Shown here in pieces: positions 1 through 7,225 of a DNA stretch of 64,000 nucleotides (positions are counted from its first letter, which is position 1; every line of letters starts with the position of its first letter). The notes under the pieces were generated by a model that saw only the letters and a program-made list of their open reading frames with translations, did not search any database and was not told the DNA's origin. Position numbers and translations under genes: made by a program. Origin of the DNA: Draconibacterium halophilum (GTDB lineage: Bacteria > Bacteroidota > Bacteroidia > Bacteroidales > Prolixibacteraceae); NCBI RefSeq assembly GCF_010448835.1, contig NZ_CP048409.1, positions 4,567,501 to 4,631,500 on the forward strand. The letters are read 5' to 3'.

Positions 1-279
1 TCCGTCTTGCGGCACAAACAATAACGACGGAATACTTTGCACACCAAACATTCCAGCCAATTCCTGCTGCTCTTCGGTATTCACTTTGTAAATTACAATA
101 CTTTCTCCATATTCCGATTGCAACTCTTCAAGAACCGGAGCTACCGTTTTACATGGTCCACACCAATCGGCATAAAAGTCAATCAAACACGGCTTCTCAC
201 CTTCGTATTTCCACTCTTTGTTTGTTTCAAAATTGAAAATTTTCTCTTTAAATGTTTCTTTCGTTAAATGTTCCAACAT
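1..279 (-). CDS. trxA: Thioredoxin (3' end cut by window edge)
   Basis: The reverse strand reads an open frame from an ATG at 279 to the window edge (93 residues visible). It carries the thioredoxin active site FYADWCGPCK and the conserved cis-proline region around GVQSIPSLLF. Thioredoxins are cytoplasmic disulfide reductases that pass electrons from NADPH/thioredoxin reductase to ribonucleotide reductase, peroxiredoxins and reductases. The N-terminal stretch before the active site (about 35 residues) is normal for a stand-alone thioredoxin, and no signal peptide is visible, so a cytoplasmic protein is likely. It is divergent from the CCA-adding enzyme gene and has its own promoter in the gap. 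About 10-15 residues are missing beyond the edge. Confidence 0.93.
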   Translation of the reverse strand, partial: MLEHLTKETFKEKIFNFETNKEWKYEGEKPCLIDFYADWCGPCKTVAPVLEELQSEYGESIVIYKVNTEEQQELAGMFGVQSIPSLLFVPQDG

Positions 280-331
280 GATTTTATTATTTTTAATATT
301 TATATATCTATGTATTTCTATGTGTGTATAT

Positions 332-361
332 CAAAGATAATACCATTTTTTCAAATCCCAA
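332..361 (-). promoter_or_regulatory. Promoter of thioredoxin gene (Bacteroidota type)
   Basis: On the reverse strand a -33 TTG (plus 359-361) is followed after exactly 19 nt by the -7 box TATCTTTG (plus 332-339). This fits the Bacteroidota primary sigma consensus TTG-N19-TAnnTTTG. Transcription would start near 325, giving a leader of about 45 nt before the thioredoxin ATG. Confidence 0.6.
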
Positions 362-455
362 GTTACTATATTATTTCAACTAAATAATTGTAATTTTGTC
401 ACGATTTTTAACAAAGTGGCAGCTTAGCCCAATTTGAATTACGATTTTTTGTCAG

Positions 456-1865
456 ATGAGCAACAAACTAAAAGAAACGATTTTTAAAGATATACAGGCA
501 GTTGCCGACCGTGTTGAAACAGAAACTTATGTGATTGGAGGATACGTACGTGACCTGTTTCTGGATAGACCTTCAAAAGATATCGACATTGTTACTATTG
601 GTAGTGGTATTGATTTCGCCAACGAGGTGGCTAAAAGCTTAAAGCCGCCCCCAAGAGTTAATGTATTTAAAAACTTCGGAACGGCGATGTTAAAATACAA
701 AGACCTTGAGATTGAATTTGTTGGAGCCAGAAAAGAGTCGTACCAACGCAACTCGAGAAAACCAATTGTGGAGGACGGCACGTTGGAAGACGATCAGAAC
801 CGCCGGGATTTTACCATTAACGCGATGGCGTTTGGTCTGAACCAGAACAATTTTGGGAAGCTTGTTGATCCTTTCAACGGGATGGATGATTTAACCAATA
901 AGATTATCCGTACCCCTCTTGATCCTGATATTACATTCTCGGATGATCCATTACGAATTATGCGTGCTATTCGGTTTGCCACTCAGCTCGATTTTGAAAT
1001 TGAAGACAAGACCTTAGAAGCCATTGCCAGAAATAAAGATCGTATTAAAATCGTTTCCACAGAGCGCATCATCGAAGAGCTCAATAAAATAATTATGGCT
1101 CCCAAACCATCGAAAGGGTTTAAGCTTTTGGAAGAAACCGGTTTACTGGCAATAATTTTCCCCGAATTGCAAAAAATGAAAGGTGTTGAGAAAGTCAAGG
1201 GGATTGGTCACAAAGACAATTTCTATCATACGATTGAAGTCCTCGACCGCCTGGTTCCCAACTCCGATAATTTGTGGCTGCGCTGGTCGGCATTATTACA
1301 CGACATTGCTAAACCCAAAACAAAACGGTTCATCGAGGGGCTCGGCTGGACTTTTCATGCGCACAATTTTGTAGGTGTAAAAATGATTCCGAAGATATTT
1401 AAACGCATGAAATTACCACTGAATGAAAAGATGAAATACGTTCAGAAAATGGTAGGATTACACATGCGACCGATTGTCCTGTCGGAAGAGGTTGTTACTG
1501 ATTCGGCAGTGCGTCGCTTGCTATTTGAAGCCGGTGATGACATTGACGATTTAATGACGCTTTGTGAGGCCGACATTACATCAAAGAATCCGGAGAAGGT
1601 GAAACGTTACATGACAAACTTTAAAGTGGTTCGGCAAAAACTGAGAGAAATTGAAGAGAAAGACGCCGTCAGAAATTTTCAGCCGCCTGTGGATGGAGAG
1701 CTTATAATGAAAACGTTTAACCTGTCGCCATGTCGTGAAGTTGGACAATTAAAAGATGCTATAAAAGAAGCTATTCTTGATGGAGAGATACATAACAATT
1801 ACGAAGAAGCTTTTGCTTTTATGCTGAAAAAAGCAGAAGAAATGGGGCTTAGCACAAAAGATTAG
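456..1865 (+). CDS. cca: CCA tRNA nucleotidyltransferase / poly(A) polymerase family with HD domain
   Basis: This 469-residue protein has the class II nucleotidyltransferase head: GGYVRD at about residues 28-33, then the metal-binding DxD in KDIDIV (residues 41-46). The RRDFTINAMA motif and the RNA-binding helical region follow, then an HD phosphohydrolase domain with LLHDIAKP near residue 282. Such proteins add or repair the 3' CCA end of tRNAs using CTP and ATP. In this window the tRNA-Leu and tRNA-Gln genes appear to encode CCA, whereas tRNA-Phe and both tRNA-Gly do not, so the enzyme would be needed. The length matches the Bacteroidota family. The stop codon overlaps by 4 nt the stop codon of the convergent nuclease-family gene. 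Confidence 0.93.
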   Translation: MSNKLKETIFKDIQAVADRVETETYVIGGYVRDLFLDRPSKDIDIVTIGSGIDFANEVAKSLKPPPRVNVFKNFGTAMLKYKDLEIEFVGARKESYQRNSRKPIVEDGTLEDDQNRRDFTINAMAFGLNQNNFGKLVDPFNGMDDLTNKIIRTPLDPDITFSDDPLRIMRAIRFATQLDFEIEDKTLEAIARNKDRIKIVSTERIIEELNKIIMAPKPSKGFKLLEETGLLAIIFPELQKMKGVEKVKGIGHKDNFYHTIEVLDRLVPNSDNLWLRWSALLHDIAKPKTKRFIEGLGWTFHAHNFVGVKMIPKIFKRMKLPLNEKMKYVQKMVGLHMRPIVLSEEVVTDSAVRRLLFEAGDDIDDLMTLCEADITSKNPEKVKRYMTNFKVVRQKLREIEEKDAVRNFQPPVDGELIMKTFNLSPCREVGQLKDAIKEAILDGEIHNNYEEAFAFMLKKAEEMGLSTKD

Positions 1866-2884
1866 TTTTGTTGCAGTTTTAATAATACTGGTAAATGATC
1901 GCTAAAACCTTCGTTATAGCGGAATCCCGTGTACGTGCGGTGTAATTTTCTGCCTCCGCGTGTTTCGTCGGGCTCAAATAAATAGGGCAAATCGCAAACG
2001 GTAGCTTTTTTTGGGTTCGTGCTCAAACCACTCGTAGAAGTCAACAAGTTTGGCGATACAATTATTTGGTCGAAAACAAACCACCGTCCCTGATATTTTA
2101 ATGTACCTTCTTCCTTATCCAGCCACGGAAAGGACAAATTGTACAAGCTTGCCGATTCATTGTATAAAGGACTGCTTGCAGCAAGGTATTTTGAAATACT
2201 TTCATCATTTGGCTGATCATTAAAATCGCCAACTATAACTACATTGGCATCTTGATCTATTTGAATTATTTCTTTGTATTTAGAGTAAAGCAAACGAGCT
2301 GCCTGTTGTCGTGCCGGTCGTGTTTCAAGCAAACCAGAATAACGGGATGGCCAGTGGTTTACAAATACATGTATGGAATCACCATTATTTACCGTTCCTA
2401 AAACGTGTAGAATTTCACGACTTTTACGAATGCCACCATTTTTATTTTGCAAGGGATAATAGTTATAATCAAGCGGATAAAAAGTTTCAGAATTGTAAAT
2501 CATCGCCACGTCTATTCCCCGTGGATCCGGAGATTCCTTATGGATTATTTTGTAAGGTGTAGCTTTTAGCGGCGTGTCTTTTATAAGTTTTTGTAATACG
2601 TAACGATTCTCCACTTCGCACAACCCAATCAAATCAGGCATCGTCCAACCACCGGCACTAAGTATAACTTTCGAGATGTTATTTATTTTATTATTAAAAC
2701 GTTTTCTGGTCCAGTGGCGCTCGCCGCCAGGAGTAAATTCATCATCCGCAGTTAAGGAATCATTTTGGATATCAAACAGATTTTCAACATTATAAAAGAG
2801 TATTGAAAACTCGGCATTACTATTTTGAGCATTGCCTTTTGCAATGAGTAGAACAAGGGATAAACAAAAAAGAAAGCGTTTCAT
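1862..2884 (-). CDS. Secreted endonuclease/exonuclease/phosphatase family protein
   Basis: The 340-residue protein starts at the ATG at 2884 with a signal peptide ending in AKGNAQ. It has the EEP-fold signatures: FYNVENLFD near the N-terminus, LCEVEN (metal-binding Glu), VNHWPSR, VVIVGDFND (catalytic Asp/Asn) and the final SDHLPVLL. EEP proteins are Mg-dependent nucleases or phosphatases, and the substrate here is unknown. In the raw sequence the frame is continuous with the upstream lipoprotein gene. An internal signal peptide at this ATG, and a stop codon of the upstream gene that is only out of frame because of one lost base, show these are two genes. The original spacing would be one nucleotide (TAA, A, ATG), implying translational coupling. 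Confidence 0.87.
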   Translation of the reverse strand: MKRFLFCLSLVLLIAKGNAQNSNAEFSILFYNVENLFDIQNDSLTADDEFTPGGERHWTRKRFNNKINNISKVILSAGGWTMPDLIGLCEVENRYVLQKLIKDTPLKATPYKIIHKESPDPRGIDVAMIYNSETFYPLDYNYYPLQNKNGGIRKSREILHVLGTVNNGDSIHVFVNHWPSRYSGLLETRPARQQAARLLYSKYKEIIQIDQDANVVIVGDFNDQPNDESISKYLAASSPLYNESASLYNLSFPWLDKEEGTLKYQGRWFVFDQIIVSPNLLTSTSGLSTNPKKATVCDLPYLFEPDETRGGRKLHRTYTGFRYNEGFSDHLPVLLKLQQN

Positions 2885-2885
2885 T

Positions 2886-4324
2886 TTACTTTTCAATGCG
2901 TTCGTACGCCCCAAGATCGGGCCATCTTCTCCAGTTCGGCTCTTATTCAATATATCTAGCGGATATAGTTCAGAATACCTCGAAGTACCCACATCTTTTG
3001 CTGCCGACAAAGTATCCAACTCATAGTTGTATTCATCGTAAGGATCAACAAAACGCGGATCAAAATCGCTTCCAATCATCGCATTAATGTAGTGATTCGT
3101 ATTGCTGGTATTTAAGGTGTCGGGTGCCTGAATAATACAGTGATCAAACAGGTAATTGAATGTGTTTTCTTCGTTATCACCCAACTCCAGTTCGTTTCCA
3201 ATATTACCGTAAATAATACTGTTACCAAAAGTAGCTTTGGCCAAATCGCCATTGTACGAAATTTGTTCTCCTTTTGAATTTTCAACAATTAGCACATTCG
3301 ATACAACCAGCGCAGGAGTGGTTCGAACAGCCGCCCCGTAATTGCCCCAATAATTGGCAATGGTTGAGTGGTAAAATTCGTATTCTCCTCCAACAAGCAA
3401 GGCTGCGGCATAGTAACCACAGTTGGCTATTACTGCATTGTAAGCAAAGATCTTCGACTTCAGAGCAAACACACCGGCGTAAGCCATATTTTCAATTCTG
3501 GAATTTGTTAAATCGACAGAAGCATAACCTTCGTTTTCAATCGTTCCAACCTGCAACCCAATATTCGCATTTTTAATGGTGGTAAAGTTGAATACATTAT
3601 CATGACTCCCCGAGTACAGAACTACTCCGTTCCACTGATCCGGAATATCTTCGTACGATGGTTCCAGACGATCGGCCCGGAAAATTATCGGAGATTCGAA
3701 AGTACCATCAGCAACCACATTTCCCCGAACATACATACCAGCATCTTTATGAAAATATATTTTTGTCCCCGGCTCAATTGTCAATGTCGACAAACTGTCA
3801 ACATACGCATAATCGTATACCAGGTATGGCTTTTCAGCTGTCCAGGTAGTCGTCTGAAGCCGTTCACTTTTTATCAGTTTAAAATCCTGCCCATAGGCTT
3901 CGAGCATGATACTCTGAAAATTTGTATTGGTTGTAAATTCAATGGAATCTGCTACAACCATCGGCAAATTTTGCCCGTTCGGATCGATTGTAACTTCAAC
4001 AAAAATATAAATACTGTCTCTCGCCGGTAATCCAATCTCGTACAACTCGGTCCCCATATAACCATTAATATTCAACCTAAAGTTGGAGGCATCTCCTCCT
4101 GCCAGCCGAATACGGGAAATTAAAACATCCTCGTCATAAGGATTGCTCACCGTAAAACGACGTGTTGTTGATCCGATGGTTGTGAAAATGGTATCGAAAG
4201 TTACTGTATCAACCGAAAATCGAAGTTGTGCATCTGTAGACGACAAATATCCCTCATCCTCACACGAGAAGAGCATAACAAACACAAGGGCTGCTGTCAG
4301 TATTTGAAGTAGATATTTTATCAA
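2886..4324 (-). pseudogene. Beta-helix lipoprotein with C-terminal frameshift
   Basis: The start MIKYLLQILTAALVFVMLFSC is a lipoprotein signal peptide with lipobox Cys. It is followed by an Ig-like choice-of-anchor region and then right-handed beta-helix repeats (VVADGTFESPIIFRADR, NTHYINAMIGSDFDPRFVDP). The frame runs without a stop into the next gene. At the G run 2919-2921 (plus strand), adding one base switches the reading to DLGAYERIEK and a TAA at 2886-2888. The ending GAYE is typical of Bacteroidota beta-helix lipoproteins. With the base restored the gene is 1440 nt (479 residues). It is probably an outer-membrane-anchored surface protein. Substrate and partners are unknown. The lesion may be a sequencing error. 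Confidence 0.8.
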
Positions 4325-4421
4325 TTCGAAATTATTTTATATTCTTATAACGCCAACTTTCTCTCCTTATTTTACAAATATAAAAAATCAATTCACAATT
4401 TTTAACATTTCTTGACAATCC

Positions 4422-5873
4422 TTAGCTCTTTACAGCATCTTTTTCAGAAATGAGTAACAAACCAAGTATTGTAATTGCCCCATTTAGAATAAGTATTTCG
4501 AATCCAAACTGATAGCCATTAAAAAGTACTTCAGAATAAGTTGAAATAAAGTAGCACAAAACCGGAGCAAAAATTCCGATAATTGGCACCCATTTGTCTT
4601 TCACTTTTCGGGATGAATACATGCCAAAAAGAAATAAACCAAGAATTGGACCATAAGTATATCCGGCAACGGTGAAAACAGCCACCACAATACTCTGATT
4701 ATTAATGGCATCAAAAACAAGAATAACGGCAATTAATAGCACTGAAAACATTAAGTGAGAAATCATTTTCAAACGGCGCTTTTTGTCTTCGGGATACTTA
4801 TGTATTTTCAGAAAATCGACAGTAAAAGACGTTGTTAATGCCGTTAATGCTGAGTCGGCACTTGAATAAGCTGCCGCCGTAATTCCTAGCAAAAAGGCAA
4901 TTCCTACAGGCAATCCAAAGTATTTTAAAGCCAGCAGCGGATAAAGATCATCTGTATTTTCCGGCAATGAAATTCCATGCTCCCGGGCAAAAATGTATAG
5001 CATTACTCCCAAACTCAGAAACAGCACCACTGTAAAAAGAAACGACATACTAAACACCAACATATTTTTCTGTGCTTCGCGTTTATTCTTACAGGTCAGG
5101 TTTTTTTGCATCATATCCTGGTCCATTCCAACCATAACAATGGTGATGAACATTCCGGAAATAAACTGTTTAAAAAAGTTATTTCCTGAGCGCCAGTCCC
5201 AAAAGAAAAGTTGCGAGTTATTGTCTTCTGTTATGGTTCTAACCAAGCCCGACAAATTCAAATCAAGGCTTCGCGAAATGGCAACAATGGTAAAAACAAC
5301 TGCACTAACCAGAAACAGTGTTTGCAAGGTATCGGTCCAAACAATGGTTTTAATACCTCCTTTAAATGTATACACCCAAATAAGTGCAATGGTAACAATA
5401 ACCGTTAATGAAAACGGGATATTAAAAGCATCGAAAAAAGCGATTTGCAAAACTCCCGCAACCAAAAATAATCGGAATGCAGCACCGATCAATTTTGAGA
5501 TCAAAAAGAAAAAAGATCCGGTTTGGTAGGATCGTGGACCAAACCGTTCGTCGAGAAAAGAATAAATAGAAACCAGATTAAGCCGATAATACAAAGGCAA
5601 CAAAATACCCGCCACCAGCCAGTACCCCACCAAATTTCCAAACACAAACTGCAGATACGAAAATGCCGAATTACCAACTTCGCCCGGAACGGAAATAAAA
5701 GTTACTCCGGACAGTGTTGCTCCCACCATTCCGAAAGCCACCAAATACCATGGCGATTTTCGGTTAGCAGTAAAAAATGCCTGTGTATCTGCTTTTCGCG
5801 CGGTTAACCATGAAATAAAAATTAGCACTAAAAAATAACCAAGAACAATTCCAAGAACAAGATATGGGCTCAT
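4422..5873 (-). CDS. Sodium:solute symporter (SSS family)
   Basis: This 483-residue membrane protein has about 13 hydrophobic helices and typical SSS features: the opening LGIVLGYFLVLIFISWLTARK, SGVTFISVPGEVG, and the sodium-site helix AAYSSADSALTALTTSF. It lies 9 nt downstream of the namZ gene in the same direction, so the two are almost certainly one transcript. NamZ releases N-acetylmuramic acid from peptidoglycan fragments, so a role in importing MurNAc or a related amino sugar is a reasonable inference, but substrate cannot be read from the sequence. Family assignment is firm; specificity is not. Confidence 0.88.
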   Translation of the reverse strand: MSPYLVLGIVLGYFLVLIFISWLTARKADTQAFFTANRKSPWYLVAFGMVGATLSGVTFISVPGEVGNSAFSYLQFVFGNLVGYWLVAGILLPLYYRLNLVSIYSFLDERFGPRSYQTGSFFFLISKLIGAAFRLFLVAGVLQIAFFDAFNIPFSLTVIVTIALIWVYTFKGGIKTIVWTDTLQTLFLVSAVVFTIVAISRSLDLNLSGLVRTITEDNNSQLFFWDWRSGNNFFKQFISGMFITIVMVGMDQDMMQKNLTCKNKREAQKNMLVFSMSFLFTVVLFLSLGVMLYIFAREHGISLPENTDDLYPLLALKYFGLPVGIAFLLGITAAAYSSADSALTALTTSFTVDFLKIHKYPEDKKRRLKMISHLMFSVLLIAVILVFDAINNQSIVVAVFTVAGYTYGPILGLFLFGMYSSRKVKDKWVPIIGIFAPVLCYFISTYSEVLFNGYQFGFEILILNGAITILGLLLISEKDAVKS

Positions 5874-5882
5874 AATTAATGT

Positions 5883-7052
5883 TTATTCGAAATCGGGGTA
5901 GAGTAAATACTTTTTTCTCATTTGTTTGAATTCTTCCAACTCTGGCTGCCAGCTTTCTAAAATTTCAGCCTCAGTTTTTCCTTCTCTGATTTGTTTGATC
6001 ATTGAGTCCGTTCCGGCAAGCAGGTTCAACCAACGTTCGCGCGTGAGAAAATCAGCCTCATCCTCGTATTTATTATAGAAGTCGAGGAAGTATTTCAATG
6101 TAAATTTTGGCGTTTCGTCCAAGGTTCTTAAATCAACGCCATAACATTTTTTGTCTTTATTTAACGGATTAATCGCCACACCCGGGATACTGCGTGGAGT
6201 GAACTCAAAATTACCAAGATCTTCATTTAAACCACCCAAAACCTGGAAAGGGAAATCGGTCCCCCGCCCAACACTTACACTGGTGGCTTCAAAAAAACAC
6301 AGCGACGGATATAAACGAACAGCACGGTCGTTTGGTAAATTTGGCGATGGACGCACCGGTAGCGAATACGCCATTTTATGATCGTAATTTTTTACAGGAA
6401 TAACAGTAAGTTCACATTTTGATTCTGCCTCATGCCATCCTTCTTCATTAATCATTTTCGCCAGTTCACCAACTGTACATCCATGCACTATCGGAATCGG
6501 ATCAAGACCTACAAACGACTCAAACCCTTCTTCTCTTACAGGGCCGGCGACATAATCACCATTCGGGTTGGGACGATCGAAAACAATTAGCGGCACATCA
6601 TACTCCGCACACGCTTCAATAACGTAATGCAAGGTTGAAATGTAGGTATAAAACCGGCAACCGACATCCTGAATATCGAAAATAACCGCATCCAGCCCAT
6701 CGAAATGTTCGGCTGTTGGTTTTTTGTTTTTACCGTACAACGAGAAAACCGGCAACCCCGTGCTTTTATCCAGGCCATCTTCCACTTCACCTCCTGCCGA
6801 TACATCGCCTCTGAAACCATGTTCAGGAGCAAATATCTTTTTAACGGCAACCTGTTGCTTTAATAAAAAATCAACCAGATGCTCGCCTTCAGCAATGGAT
6901 GTATTGTTCACAACCAAACCAACATTTTTATCTTTTAAGATATCTAAATATAGCGAAGTACGCTCCCCTCCTACAATAATTTCGTTATCTTGCAGTGCCA
7001 TGCAACCGCTGGCAAACAACCATAAAACTAACACAAAAAAAATCCTGAACAT
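5883..7052 (-). CDS. namZ: Exo-beta-N-acetylmuramidase NamZ-like (DUF1343) lipoprotein
   Basis: The ATG at 7052 gives a 389-residue protein beginning with a lipoprotein signal (LFASGC). An upstream in-frame start at 7112 would add 20 charged residues before the signal peptide and is less likely. DUF1343 hallmarks are present: VGLVVNNTS, FAPEHGFRGD, GLPVFSLYG, VIFDIQDVGCRFYTYISTL, VFDRPNPNG, and ATSVSVGRGTDFPFQ. Characterised members remove MurNAc from the non-reducing end of peptidoglycan chains. The neighbours fit: a symporter 9 nt downstream and a divergent NagZ-type GH3 enzyme, together a cell-wall sugar salvage set. It is expected in the periplasm, lipid-anchored. Confidence 0.88.
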   Translation of the reverse strand: MFRIFFVLVLWLFASGCMALQDNEIIVGGERTSLYLDILKDKNVGLVVNNTSIAEGEHLVDFLLKQQVAVKKIFAPEHGFRGDVSAGGEVEDGLDKSTGLPVFSLYGKNKKPTAEHFDGLDAVIFDIQDVGCRFYTYISTLHYVIEACAEYDVPLIVFDRPNPNGDYVAGPVREEGFESFVGLDPIPIVHGCTVGELAKMINEEGWHEAESKCELTVIPVKNYDHKMAYSLPVRPSPNLPNDRAVRLYPSLCFFEATSVSVGRGTDFPFQVLGGLNEDLGNFEFTPRSIPGVAINPLNKDKKCYGVDLRTLDETPKFTLKYFLDFYNKYEDEADFLTRERWLNLLAGTDSMIKQIREGKTEAEILESWQPELEEFKQMRKKYLLYPDFE

Positions 7053-7225
7053 AGGCTTTAAAATATTACATTTGCGCGAACGAAGATAGATTTTAAATTT
7101 TTTAAAAAGCAATCATTCGGACAAAAAGTGAAACGAAAATGAAATAAAATTACGATGTGTGTGTCGTACTAATTTATTTCTAACAACGTTTAACCTGTAA
7201 TATTAATTTATAGCATCATAAAAAG

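Noticed and set aside
3274..4030. Forward-strand open frames of 100 and 142 codons
   Set aside because: They lie antisense to the beta-helix lipoprotein gene and have no signal peptide, motif or promoter.
1862..4324. True lipoprotein-nuclease fusion protein
   Set aside because: An internal signal peptide at residue about 481 and the out-of-frame GAYERIEK-stop just before it show two genes joined by one missing base.
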